From Rusavskia elegans (taxonomy: Eukaryota; Ascomycota; Lecanoromycetes; Teloschistales; Teloschistaceae), in assembly GCA_011316305.1 (NCBI GenBank), contig SAUG01000006.1, positions 328,311 through 392,310 of the forward strand: a DNA stretch of 64,000 bases, in the 5' to 3' direction. Of the stretch, positions 40,566 to 52,692 are shown piece by piece. Numbering within the stretch: position 1 is the stretch's first letter; each line of letters opens with the position of its first letter. The notes beneath the pieces are model-generated. The model was not told the DNA's origin. It saw only the letters and a list, made by a program, of their open reading frames with translations, and searched no databases. The translations under genes and the position numbers were made by a program.

Positions 40566-41045
40566 TTCAGCAAGGTGTTTGGGAGTTCCCCTGTGGATGG
40601 TGGTCATTAATGTCCCACACGGTACAGGCAGGGTAGCCGTATAAAAGGGGCTGGCTGGGTTGTACGGTATGGCATGCATTGTGCACCGGCGTAACAAAGA
40701 GGGGATGGCGTCCAGAATTATACCTTAGAGAAGTCTACTACGGTGATTTAAATGGACATGCTCCTGCTTGCGGCCTCTTTTTGCCTTGCCTTCCAATTGC
40801 AGCACTGGCTCACAGCAGAATCTCGTTAAAAGCTCATCGAAACAGATCAGCTGAACATACGCTTCGATCCGACTTGGCAGCTGTACGGTAACACCTGAGC
40901 AATCTATAGAACGACATCCGCTCTCGAGGTATCGGTTGCTGTACGCCCCTCATTGCAATTGATTTTTGACATGATGAGCACAGCAAGAACTGCCTCTAGT
41001 AGAAGCTGACCAGGTATCAATGCTCTGTCATTCGATCCCTCTTCA
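40566..41045. other. Convergent intergenic region between GID8 and NDUFS4
   Basis: 480 bp between two 3' ends. It should contain both 3' UTRs. No convincing gene or RNA is seen. Confidence 0.5.
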
Positions 41046-41883
41046 TCATTTCGTAGGTATCTTCTTCAGCTTCTTAGGACTATGCAGAAAATTGTTGGCG
41101 TACGCCTTGGGGATGACCCTCCTCTCATTCGGCTCCTGCACGAAATACTCGTAACCCTGCTTCTGTGCAAACTGAATGGCGTCCTCTTTGGACTTGAAAT
41201 TGAGATGTGTGCCTTGGAGGTAATCCGCCGACGATTGCCAGCCCATGAGCGGGTTCTCCCACCGGTGGCCCTTTTGCAGTATATCCCAGTCCATGCGCCA
41301 TTGGTGCCCGTGCCAGTCGCCGGATTGTGTGGCTGTCTTTGCTGGTCGGTAGATCCTATTATTGCCACGTGCGTCAGCTGGTGTGGTGTGATGAGGGTTT
41401 TGTTCCCCTGTGTGAGCTTTAATCCGTACCGTGCTGTTCGCGCTTGGAGGTCCACGGGAGCGCCGGAGAGGACGGCGGCGGCGGCGAGTTCGCCTGGTTC
41501 ACTACCGTCCATGACACGTCTTGGGATTGGAGAGAATGCTCTGAATAGCTGCTCAGCTTGAATACCGTCATAGTTTTAAGCGATAGAGCTCACGAGGTGC
41601 CATGATCTACCGGCGCATGGAAATCGGGTTGGTGGGAGATCAGCGCGCCCTCTGATCCCTCTTGTCTGATCATCGACGAATCGCCGGATCTCGGAGCAGG
41701 GGAAGATGAGGGATCGGTTGCGCGTTCTCCTTCGTGCGAGATATCTGGTGGAGGTTGATCACGGCGTGATCCGTCGTTCGAAGAATAACTTTGCCATCTT
41801 GCTTTTTGGCGAGGTCGGAGTGCTGCCAGGTTTGCAGAGCAGCGGACGAGCCGGTTCAAAGGGACTGGACGTGCAAAAGCCAT
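41046..41883 (-). CDS. NDUFS4: Mitochondrial complex I 21-kDa subunit (NDUFS4/AQDQ family)
   Basis: Accessory subunit of NADH:ubiquinone oxidoreductase, on the matrix side of the peripheral arm near the NADH-oxidising module. The model has three exons: 41,594-41,883, 41,430-41,540 and 41,046-41,355, for 236 aa. The N terminus (MAFARPVPLNRLVRC, Arg-rich, no acidic residues) is a mitochondrial presequence. The body contains the family signature: VLSGAPVDLQARTARIYRP, then TATQSGDW, WENPLMGW, then QGYEYFVQEPNERR and AYANNF near the C terminus. Intron 1 (53 bp) has GTGAGC and CAG; intron 2 (74 bp) has GTACGG and TAG. Both restore frame exactly, giving DHGTS-AFSP and TAR-IYRP. It sits in a 3.6-kb island between two RIP blocks and looks intact. 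Confidence 0.93.
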
Positions 41884-42188
41884 AGCGGCAAAGCTCTGAG
41901 ATCCTCGTAAGCGATTGAAGGTATTTTGATATCCTCAATGAGACAGTAATGTGAAACTCTTGGCAGAGCAAGACGACTGCCCCTCGCTCACTCAAAGCTC
42001 GCCTGGGGCCTGGGTGAGCAGGGGTAATGTGTCACCCAGACGGGATGCTATATCTCCTATGCTCACCCTAACATTCACCTTATATCCCTATACCGGATGT
42101 AGGTAGCCTTCGGTTACAGAGTAGTAAAGTCGCATCGTGTCTCTCCTGTCTCTTATTCCATAGAAATAAAAAAAGAAAAAGAAAAAAA
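41884..42188. promoter_or_regulatory. Upstream region of NDUFS4, ending at the tRNA terminator
   Basis: About 305 bp between the NDUFS4 start and the tRNA. The A-rich run at about 42,165-42,188 is, on the minus strand, a T-run suitable as pol III terminator for the tRNA. Nothing else is seen. Confidence 0.45.
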
Positions 42189-42310
42189 TGAACGTGCACG
42201 GGATCGAACCGTGAATCTCTTGATTCGTACTGTGAAGTATATCAGTATCATTTATCATTTCTAATAAGAGGTGACGAACGTCAAGCGCCTTGCCATTGGG
42301 CCACACGTCC
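42189..42310 (-). tRNA. tRNA-Arg with intron-like insertion in the anticodon loop
   Basis: Minus strand. The acceptor stem GGACGTG pairs with CACGTTC (one G-U). The D arm is GCC...GGC with AATGGCA loop, the anticodon stem CTTGA pairs with TCAAG, and the variable loop is AGATT. The T arm is CACGG-TTCGATC-CCGTG with a perfect B box. A T-rich stretch follows the 3' end. The anticodon loop is split by about 50 nt (42,230-42,279). The 3' half supplies TACGAA, so a loop of C-TACGAA (anticodon ACG, Arg) results if the insertion lies between positions 32 and 33. The 5' half contains TTCG (UCG, also Arg), but then position 33 is not U in a 7-nt loop. Both readings give Arg. The intron position is therefore odd for a nuclear tRNA, where 37/38 is the rule. 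A degenerate copy is possible. Confidence 0.75.
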
Positions 42311-42659
42311 CCCGATAATATTGACGAAATAGAACAGTGACTATATATAGAGATAAAAAGTCCAAGAAAGGACTTTACGTTCTCAAGCAGAACTCTAAAT
42401 CCATTGGATACTACTATTCATATCATATAGAGATAACGCACTTCCCCACCACCTTTCTTTTGTGATATACTACGGGCCGCTTGAAATATATCTACTTTTT
42501 AAAGGGCAGAAATACAGTCGCATTCAAAATTCTAAAATTAAACTGGTTACTTCGAATCGAACCCGGGTCGAATCCGGGTATTTATTAAATTTTTTAATTA
42601 AATTATATAATGATATAATATATGAAATAATTTATTAATTAATTATATATAAAAGTAAT

Positions 42660-42873
42660 ATAGAATTCCAAATTGATTTTCTATAATTATAGAAAAGTAA
42701 AATATTTATATATATAAATATTTCCACGCTAGATCTATATCCGTTTCTATATCCGTTTTTGCGATTAACGATCGGATTAGTTAATATCCGAATTCGTATA
42801 TAATTATATAATCCAGATATATATTCTATAATCTTTTAAATCGTTTATATAATTTAGAATTTTAACTATTATA
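42660..42873 (-). repeat. 3' LTR of A3
   Basis: 214 bp, repeated at 49,795-50,008. Confidence 0.88.
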
Positions 42874-45800
42874 TTTTTCTCTTTTTAAATAAAATATAAA
42901 AGGAAGTAAATATTTTCTAAAACTAAATAGTAATAACGAATAAAGTAAAATAAAAAATAAAAATTTATTTTTATATAATTTATATAAAAGTAAATAAATC
43001 TATTAATAGAAATTCGCTATCGATTACTATAATCTCGAACTTTTTAATTTTCGGAACTTTTCCTTTTAATAATATTATCGATTATTTACTTTTTAATAGT
43101 AATATTAACTATTATAGTATATTATATCTAATCCGGCAACGGTTAAAATTATTATAAAATCTCTATAAAATAATAGATAACAAGTTAATAAAATAGTAAT
43201 TATTATTTATAGAAGTAATTACTATCTTTATATAAAAATAAATATTATAAATTAGATTATTCGAGAGGAATATCGTTTATATTAATAGTTTTATTAATTT
43301 ATTTCGGGAAACGTTATCTTTTCTAATAATTTCCGGCGTTAAAATATCGAAATTCGTATAAAATACTTCGGTAAATTTAACCGATTTATCTAAATTATAT
43401 ATCTATAAAAATTTAATATTATTTTTATATAAATAAATCGTTTTTTAGATATATATAACCTATTTTTTTTTAAACGACTAATTTTATTCCAGCTATATAA
43501 AATTTAAACGAATAAATTTTATAGTTTTTATACTAGTAATATTATCCGTCCTTTCGTATACTATATAAATATATAATAAAAATTCGAAAGTATATATAGT
43601 AACTATTTATAGAAGTACTATTAAAGTAAATATCCGTATTTATTTTTATATAGATTATAATCTATAATCGATATAGAATTTCCGTTATAGATATAAATTC
43701 TATAATTTTTTAGAAAATAAACGGATATAAAAGCTAGAAGTCGTATAGACGATAATTTTATACCGCTTCCTCCTATTCCGCTATAGCTACGTTAATCGTT
43801 ATTAAAATAAATTATAGACCGTAACGTTTTTCCGCCTGATTTCCTATAAAGTAATAGAGGCTTTAATTTTTTAGTTTTATCTTTATCTTTCTAGTTTACT
43901 ATTAATAACTTTAATAGATCTAGATACGAAGATAAACTTTCTATAATCTAAACCGAGACCTCGTTAGTAAATATAGTTAAAAAAGAAAAGGCTAGTAGTC
44001 GTTTATTAATTAAATTTCTATTATATATATTGAAGGTTATAAATTCGTTTAACTATATACTTTTATTAAATACTGATTATATATAATTAGATTTTTAGCT
44101 CGATTCCGTATTTTTTTAGAGATTATTTCTTTTCTTTTTAGTATTTTCGGGCCTAGAAAATATACTATCTTTACTAGCTGCTTCTACTAACGCTCGTACG
44201 GTTTACTATAAAGCCCGCTATATATATATCTTTAAGATATAGTATATAGTAGTTTAATATTAATTAGACCGATTCTAGAATAAAAAGGAACGCGAACGTA
44301 TAAACTTCGATTTTATTAATAAAAATCGTTCTAGTTTTTAACGGAAGCTTCGGCCCCGTCGAAAGTAATAGATATACTAAAACTAAAAAATAGTAGATAG
44401 TTATTTAGACTTCGACGTAGCAATATTTAAAATATAATAATTATATTATAAAGGGCGGTTCTATTATATTTCCGCTTTATATTAGAATATAAAAAAATTT
44501 AATTCGCCGAATTTTCGATTTAAATTTTTCTAATTAAAAAATATATATCGTATATATTCTAGAAGAAAAAACCGTATTAAAAGTAATTATTAAATCTTTA
44601 TTAAATATAATTTTATAAATTAGTAAAAAGCTCCGCTTTAATATTATTTTAGGATTATTTATATCTTTATTTACTTTTTACTTTATAGAAAATTAACGAA
44701 AATAACTTTATTTTAAAATAAATAAAAAATAAAAATATTATATTTAATTTAAAATTAAAATATATTTTAATATATACGAATATATAAAATAATAAATAAA
44801 ACTAAAAATCTAATTAATTTTTCCTTTTTCTAGAAATTTATATTTTATTATTATCTTTTTTACGGAGATTATTTTTAGATATAGATCTAAATTTAGGTAA
44901 ATAATTATTATCTAGATTCTCTGCTAGCTTTAGTTTATAAAGTCTTTTTCGTTTATATTTTCCGTCTAGCAGAAGTTATTTTATAGTAACTTTCTTTAAT
45001 CTTCTATATCTATAAAGTATTTTCTATCTAATAGTAATATTTCTTTTTATAAAATATTTTTTTATATAATTTCTACTAATTAGATATTTATTAACTAATT
45101 TACTAAAAGATTTTAAAATATATATATTTAAAATCTCCGTTTAAATAACCTTATATAGATTATACTAGTTAACTTCGAATTTTTAAAATTATTTAGTTTT
45201 AATTAAAACTATATTTCCTTTAATAAAAATATTACTTTTTACTTTTAAATTCTATATCTTTTTATTAGTTTTTTCTCGTACTATTATATCTCTAAATATT
45301 TTAATTCGATCGTATAAAAAAACGATATAGAATTAATTCTTTTATTATATCTTTCCGAAAAAGGGCTAGAAATATTAGTTAGTAGTATCGGGTTAACGCT
45401 ATAAAGTAAATAGAAAGATAAAAACCTAATAGTCGTATATATATAAATACGCGAACCTAATCTAAATAAAAATTCTACGTTTTTTTCGGCTATTCGATAT
45501 AATATTTAGTAATTATTTTCCTAAAAATTCTATTAAATCTTTTAACCGTACTATTCGTTTATAGATAATAAAATATTATATCTCGATATTTAACTTCTAG
45601 TAGACGGTATATTTTATCTATAGCTAGAATCTAAAGGTTTATATTTCTATTAGTAATAATTTTTTTCGGAAAATTATAATTACGGTAAATCCGAAAGATA
45701 ATAAATTTGACTAGTATTTTTACTATTATATTTAGAAGCGACTAAACTATAGACTATTTAATAGCGTAGTTAATTATAGTTATAATCTATTTATTATTCC

Positions 45801-48800
45801 AGTTAGTTTCTAGTAAAGGACCGATAAAATCGAATCTCTAGCGTTAAAAAAGATTTAATCTATTTTTCTAGATACTAGAAAAATATATTATATTCTATTT
45901 AATATTACGAAAAATAGTAGTAAATCAATATTCGGGATAGTATTTAATATAATATTTAATATCTTTTTTTATTTCGGGTTACTACTATTTTATATAAATA
46001 ATATCTATTATTATTTTATATAAATAGTTACTATATTTTTTTTAGATATAGTCTAAAAAATTCGTACAAGCCTATACTAAAATATAGAGTATCTAACTAT
46101 TTTATAGTAAGTCCCGGTACTATACCGTATTATCTTTAACTCGGAAATAGTATTTATATTTCTTTAAAATAGTTTTTATTTTCGAATTATTAGATAGGAT
46201 TCTAGATTCTATATAGATTCTAATAGTATCGTTAAATAAAATCGTATAATTATCGATTTTACCGATAAATAACTAGAAGTTTCCTTTTTAATTTAAAATA
46301 TCTACTACTATTATTTTACTATCTAGTTTATATTTAATATCGAGTTTATATTTTCCGAATTCTACGAGCTAGTAAACGAATTTTCTAAAAGATTTAATAG
46401 TAGTTTTAAAATATTATAAATCTATATAATCCGTTCTAATAGTTATAGTTATTCCGTTTTTAATATAGCAGCGTTATCGCTGTAGAAATTCCTTAATAGT
46501 AGAAAGTCCTCGTTTATAGATAGCGTAATTACGTTCTATAGATATAAATATCTTATTTTCGAAATAATAGACTATTTAAAACTATTAGTATAAATTTAAT
46601 AGAAAACGGCGTTCTATTTAAAATTAGAAATATTTATTTTAATAGTAAAAGATAGAATTATATCGGGCTAAATAAATATTTTATCGTTTATTATAATATT
46701 TTTAATTAGTTTATATATATTTCGAACTCAAAAATTTATTCGAATTAGTTTATATTTTTTACTTTCTAAATTCTAGATTAATTTATAGAAAGGTCCGTAT
46801 ATTAGCGCGAAATTTTCTATAAATTTCCGGTAATAGATATATAATTCTAAAAAAGATTATATATCGTATAATATTTATAGTAATAGCCAGTCTCTTATAG
46901 TTTTTACCTTTACTATATTTATACGGATTTTTCCGTTATTAATAATATATCTATAGAATTTAATATACTTTTAAAAAAATAGATATTTTGAAAATTTTAT
47001 AAATAGTTAATTTTTTTTTAATATTTCTATAATAGCTTTAATATATTATATATATTCCTTCTTTTTTTTTAAATAGATTAAAATATTATCGAAGTAAATA
47101 ACTATAAAATTATCGAGAAACGATTTAAATATATTATTTATTATAGTTTAGAACGTTATAGATATATTTATTAATCTAAATAATATAACTAGAAATTTAT
47201 ATTTATTAGCTTTAGTATTAAAAGCCGTTTTTATATAATCTTTATCGATAATATTAATCTACTAGTAACCGTTTATTAAATTAATTTTATTAAAATACTT
47301 CGCTATCCCGATAATATCTAGATAATCTTAAATTTTAGGTAATAGATACCTATTTTTTATAGTTATACTATTAAAGCTTTAGTAGTCGATATATATACGC
47401 TAGCTACTGTCTTTTTTTTTAGTAAAAAAAACGGGCGCGCCTTAAAAAAATTAATTTAGTCGAATTAATTTTTATTCGGTAAAATATTTAATTTAATATT
47501 TCTATTTTTCGTTTTATTTAGAAAATAAACTATAATAAACTCGGTTAATAAGCCGAGCCTCGCCGATTTTAATAATATAATCTAATAGCCTTTTCGGTAG
47601 TAGTTTTATTAGAAAATTATTTTAGAAATAATCTAAAAATTTTAGACTAAAAATTCTATTTAGTTCTATATAGCCTATTATTTTTTAGACCGGGTTAAAT
47701 TATTTCGGAAAATCGAGTTCGTTTCGTATAATATATAGACAGGCCTATACGCTTTTTCTAATAAATTATTTAAATCTTCTAAAATTAATTTCGGAAAATT
47801 CGGTCGGGGTATTTTTAAAAAATTATAAACGATAGATATTCGAAACGCTATATAATTAATATATAATTCTATTTTTTTAAATTTATATTTTTAAAATATT
47901 ATAGTTAGATATTAAATTATATTACTTCTAAAAATCTTTTCCGAAAATTAGATTATAATTTATATCTAATACTATATAAAAAGTAATAGTAGAAAAAGTT
48001 TTATAAAACTATAAAAGTTCTATTATTTCTAAAATATCTATAGTTTTACCGCCTTCGAGCCGTACTCTTTTTATTAACTATTAAAGTTTATATTCTAGTA
48101 GGTTAATAATACGGCTAGTAATAAAATAATTAGTAGTATTTAAATTAGTAAAGATTTCGAAATAATTTCTACTAATTTCTAGATCGAACCGTATCTATCT
48201 ATTAAATTCCGGTATTCGATCTATATATAAAAGTCGTTTACTATTTTATATATCTTTAAATAACGGTATTATATTATAGAAAATAGTTAAAATTTCTTCC
48301 GGTATTCTTTTAAAAATTATTTCTAACTTTTTAATCTATATTTTAACTAAACTAAACTATTTTTCTACTATTAAAAGCTTTATATCGGCGCTATATATAT
48401 ACCCGGATATATATAATACTAGATATTTCCCGATAATCTATTATTAATAGTCGCCGATAGACTTTTTTTTTTAGAAAAGGTTTAATTTTTAAGAATATAT
48501 TCTAGAATATAAATATTCCGATAATCTTTTTTATAATAATTAGATATTCTATAATTATAATATTTATTAGTACTATTAGATTCCTTTTATCTATTTCTTT
48601 TTCTTTAACCGCCTCGGCCTCGACCGCGGCTATCTCGACTACTTCGACTAATATCTATAGAATTGATCTCGGCGGTACTAGATTATTTAACTATCGAGAA
48701 AGCTATAATACCCCGGTTACTATAATATTTAGTAGTAACCTTTTCGAATATTATTACTATATTTATAATATTTATAAAATTTACTAGTTATTTATTTTAT

Positions 48801-49794
48801 TATTATAAAACGAAATATCTTTTAGTAGCTATCTAGGTATTAGATTTTGGATAATCGATAAAATACGTTAAAGTAGTAAATTTGCTAATTTTATTTTTAA
48901 TATTATTTAATTTTTTTATTTTAAACTAATCTATATTAAATAGCTAAAGCGTTTTCTATAAAATTCGATTTATTCTATTATTTTAGGAAGGCCTTTTTAA
49001 AATATTTCTAGAAGTTTTTATCTAAATTAAAAATCTATTTAATATACTACGGTTTAGTATTATTAATAAAATATTAACTACTATAGAAAACGAAATCCGC
49101 GATAGTTATATTATAAAATGAATAATAGTATTTATAGTAGTAGAACTAGGTATAGGCGATATAGTAGTTATATTTATAATTTTTAAAATCAAAAAGCTTT
49201 TTATTATAGATATTCTATATTACGTAGATTATAGAAATATTAGAAATATTAAAAGAAATAGATCTACGTAACGGCGGATTAGATTTTCTATTAAAAGATT
49301 CTAGTAGTTCTAGATTAAAGCTACTACGACGGGAACGATAATAATCGGAACCGTTATAATTACTTCTACGATTTATATAAAGACGATTAAAGAATCGGTT
49401 ATATCTACTATTAGATTTACTTTTATTATTACCGTCGTAAAAATCGTTATTTCTAGGAATATCTAGAATACCCTGGAAATTAACGCTTTTTCTAGAAAGG
49501 TCGTTTTCTATAATAGATACGGTCTCGAATTAGATTATAAATAAATTATTTAAAGAGATTTTATAGCGGAATTTCTAATTTATATATATTTTAAAAAAGG
49601 TTATATTTTTATTATATACCGCTATTCGTTCTATATTAGTACCGAGTTAAAAGTAAAAAAAATATTTTAGTTAGAAATTTATATTCGAGTTTAGAAAATC
49701 TCGTTTATAAAAATAGGTAAAACCGGTTTAAAAAAACTTTAATAATAGAATAAAAATGGATTATTTATAGTTTTAAAAAATTATTACGACTAAT

Positions 49795-50008
49795 ATAAAA
49801 TTCCAAGTTAATTTCCTATAATTATAGAAAAATAAAATATTTATATATATAAATATTTCCACGCTAGATCTATATCTATTTCTATATCTATTTTTATAAT
49901 TAACGACCGAATTAGTTAATATCCGAATTCGTATATAATTATATAATCGAAATATATATTCTATTATTTTTTAAACCGTTCGTATAATTTAAAATATTGA
50001 TTATTATA
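49795..50008 (-). repeat. 5' LTR of A3
   Basis: 214 bp, partner of 42,660-42,873, ends gattattata next to gtaat. Confidence 0.88.
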
Positions 50009-50782
50009 GTAATACAATTAGATAATATAATTCATCTAACTAGGACCTTTCTAATTAATATAGTTAATTAATTAAAATTTTTTTAAATTATTCGTATAAT
50101 TTTTATACTAGAATTATATTTTTATACTTGAACTTGGCGCTAAAATCTAGGTTTTGGCGGATCGGATCGAATTAGTTAATCCGAATTCGAAATCCGGTCG
50201 GATCGAATTATATTTTAATTTAATCCGATTCGGATCGGGTCGAATTAGCCAATTCGGATTCGAAATCCGATCCGACGGCCAGTTTATCTGAAATTCCAAG
50301 CGAGATCGGGCTGGACAATATATATCAAATTTTACTACGAACGAAAATTAAATAGATTTATATTATAGCTTCTAATAGTTTTATAAAACTTTTAAAAAAT
50401 ATAAATTTAAAAGTTTTATCTATCCGTAAAGTTTATCTATTTAGATTTTCTAATCTGTATCGTTTAAACTTTTGATTAAAAGCTAATAGGACTCTGTACC
50501 TGTCGTGGTTTTTAGAATTTTTTCGAAGCCCGGCGGCCCGGTATACTATTAGACGAAACGACAAGAAAAATATTTTCTTTTAAAAATTAGAACCTAATAC
50601 TAATATATTAAAGACTTCAGTTAGAGCGGATTTAAATCTTTATACTTAAATCTATAAAATAGCTTCTTCAGAATAGTAAAATACGTAATAATTTCAGAAT
50701 TAAATTTTTGGTTCATGGTAGGATTTGATGTGTATAGCCCAGCCCGACCCCGCCTGGAACTTCAGGGTTTTGAATGCGACTG

Positions 50783-51519
50783 TAAGCCTCAATGAGCTAG
50801 TGGCCATCCCAGCCATCATATCAGTCCTGAGCAAGGTATGTTCTACGAAGAGCTATGACTATTGCGCATAGGTAGTCACATATTGGTGTCACGATTTTGA
50901 AGGACACGTGCGTGAAGCCCTGAAGATAGAAGCCTTGTTTCGATTTCTTAGCGTCTCTCACTGTATCTAGTCCATCTTCCCCTTCCCAGAACAGAGGGCA
51001 ATCAATTTGACAATCCATCCTTTCGATTGAATTGATGCCTTATACTTCAAGTCCTTAACTCGACTTGACGATGCCTTGAAGCTTTGTCTTTGCTGATCCT
51101 GGGCATCCATGATACCTGCCTGCTATGCTTAATATATACCAAATTCCACCTCCACGACAGATTTCAAACGCCGTATCCTCCAACCCTATTACTGATTCCG
51201 AGTCCGGCCTGAGCAGCCGAAGATCTTTATATTGCTAGAGGAGTCCTACGAGGAGGCACATGTGTAGATCTGTCAAGTCTAAACGGCGTATGCATCACCA
51301 CATTTCACCCCAACCACCACACACCTGTTCGTAATGCCTCGTCTAGAATCGTTTACCATAGTATATAGTCACCACGGGAATTTATCTCTGCTACTCAGCG
51401 ACCTCCCTCACAATCGCTCCTCGAGGCTTGACAAGACCAACGGCTGCCTGGTATCGTGGAAGTAATAGTCCTCAGAGGAGAGGATTCAGGGCCTTACCTT
51501 TAGCTCCGGTTCGTAGAGC
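50783..51519. other. Gene-poor stretch after block 2
   Basis: About 740 bp of base-balanced DNA. A 65-codon minus-strand frame (50,821-51,018) shows no recognisable feature. The right part is probably 3' UTR of the next gene. Confidence 0.4.
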
Positions 51520-52692
51520 TTAACTTGTGTATGATGTCTTGAACCTCTTGCGGCTGTAATCTCTATCAAGAAATCGTCGTGGTTGCGTAGCTATCCAATC
51601 TCCACCCTTATCCTCTAAAAAGTCAACTAAGGAGTTGAGTTTCTTAATGTTGCCTTGCGCTGAAGTTCTGTACCAGAATTTCTCCTGTGCATTTTCATGC
51701 ACGGTTCTGTATCTGATTTGGATGCTAAGACGATGTGCTGGATCGCCTGCCTCGCCACCATTGATACATTCATGCGGATGGACTGTCCCCTCTGGAACAA
51801 GGTCGACCTGAACACAGACTGTTGGAGTATTCGCTTCCAAGGGGACCGTCAATTGCACGCCCCGAAAGGACACCCTGTTTTCAGTATGATCTCCCCAACT
51901 TTTCAACTGAGCGCAGTGGAAATTAGCACCCTGCAGAAGCTTCCTCTTCAGCTCTCCGTTTTTATAAGTGCCACCATGGCGCTCATGAGATATGAGATCT
52001 AGGCCGCTATGAGGTTCTGCTTCCGCATGTTCATCTTCGTGCGGTGTTCCCCTGAACGCCTGTTTTTCAAAAATCAACTGAGACAGCCACTGAGCTCCTT
52101 CAAGAGACCCCAGAAGACGTTCAATTGACTTTGTATAGACGACCTCCTTGTTAATCCGAATTTCGATATCTGTAGGCGAGGAATAAATTCTCGGCGTGCT
52201 CCCAAAGCTGCAGATCTTCTGAGCTTGTGTTTTGCTAGTACGGAATTCTAAAGGAAACTCCGCACTAGGAATGATGATCCTTCCATTCTTATATAGTTTG
52301 ACAGCAGTTCCGTGAAAAGTCGTTGGCTTATCAGCTTCGTCGGAACCAGCCTCGCTTTCTATTGGAAGACCTTGGTCTTCATCGTTATCCTCATACGCAT
52401 CGTCGAGTGGCGTAGGGATGTCTATTTCGTCCACCAGTGGACGATGGAGAATGGAGGGCGATCTAGGGACGTGAAGAAGGGCTGCAGAGGCTTCTCTTGT
52501 GCTGTTGGTTTCCTGATCTTGCTGGGTATGCTTTTGGCATTCCGGATTGTCTGAGCCGGTCGGCTCAGCGACTTGAAATGGTGTGGAGGACGGAGTCGTG
52601 GTGGAGCGTTTGTGTATCCTTGAAACGATCTTCTTTGCTGCCGTCCCAGCAAGGCTGGCTCCAGTCTCCGAGCCGTAACTTTTTTCCTTCTA
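51520..52692 (-). CDS. Hypothetical protein, 5' end unresolved
   Basis: Not recognised. The open frame that ends at 51,520 continues upstream without a stop to about 52,692, but it contains no ATG before the acidic segment DEIDIPTPLDDAYEDNDEDQ. The frame therefore must be entered from an upstream exon; a tag acceptor (gaggctgtag) lies at about 52,693 on minus. The N-terminal part is low complexity (Ser/Thr/Gln-rich). The middle part (FHGTAVKLYKNGRIII) and C-terminal part (VCVQVDLVPEGTVHPHE) look like folded beta-rich sequence. The tail is basic (RKRFK). No membrane segment or known motif is seen. The coding potential looks real because of consistent composition over nearly 400 codons. Function is unknown. 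Confidence 0.55.

Larger units (their letters stand above)
42660..50008 (-). mobile_element. Ty3/gypsy element A3, full length, RIP-mutated
   Basis: This 7,349-bp element has 214-bp LTRs at 42,660-42,873 and 49,795-50,008 and a 5-bp duplication gtaat (42,655-42,659 and 50,009-50,013). It is coded on minus. The polypurine tract is inside the left LTR (42,874-42,890). The RT core lies at about 47,090-47,135 and the Arg/Gly-rich gag part at about 48,605-48,670. A3 is the uninterrupted reference copy of family A that exposes the insertions in A1. All frames carry many stops made by RIP-type transitions. Confidence 0.92.
42539..50286. mobile_element. hAT-like MITE, split by gypsy element A3
   Basis: Ends are taaactgg at 42,539 and ccagttta at 50,286, as inverted repeats. 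It is flanked by the 8-bp target repeat tctaaaat (42,531-42,538) / tctgaaat (50,287-50,294), which lies within the left arm of MITE E. Removing A3 leaves about 394 bp containing repeated gaatcgaac/ggatcggatcgaatt-type units. The same terminal motif and a shared tcgaaatccgat...acggccag end link it to the 160-bp MITE at 18,266. It is non-coding. Confidence 0.65.
42515..50782. mobile_element. Tc1/mariner-like MITE E, split by nested insertions
   Basis: The outer ends are cagtcgcattcaaaa (from 42,515) and its inverse (ending 50,782), each next to a TA dinucleotide (42,513-42,514 and 50,783-50,784). The inner part of the left end resumes at 50,287 after the nested MITE. Together the inverted repeats extend over at least 65 bp: 50,287-50,352 mirrors about 50,708-50,770, with shared blocks such as gatcgggctgga and atcaaat. 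Removing the insertions leaves about 525 bp without coding capacity. TA duplication and a CAGT start fit the Tc1/mariner (Fot1/pogo-like) superfamily. Its right arm is partly RIP-mutated. Confidence 0.75.

Noticed and set aside
40679..40891. Plus-strand 70-codon frame between GID8 and NDUFS4
   Set aside because: Short, no homology recognised, and in a convergent 3' region.
41082..41561. Plus-strand 159-codon frame
   Set aside because: Antisense shadow of the NDUFS4 exons.
42088..42306. Minus-strand frame starting MWPNGKALDV
   Set aside because: It is the translation of the tRNA-Arg gene and its flank, a common spurious ORF.
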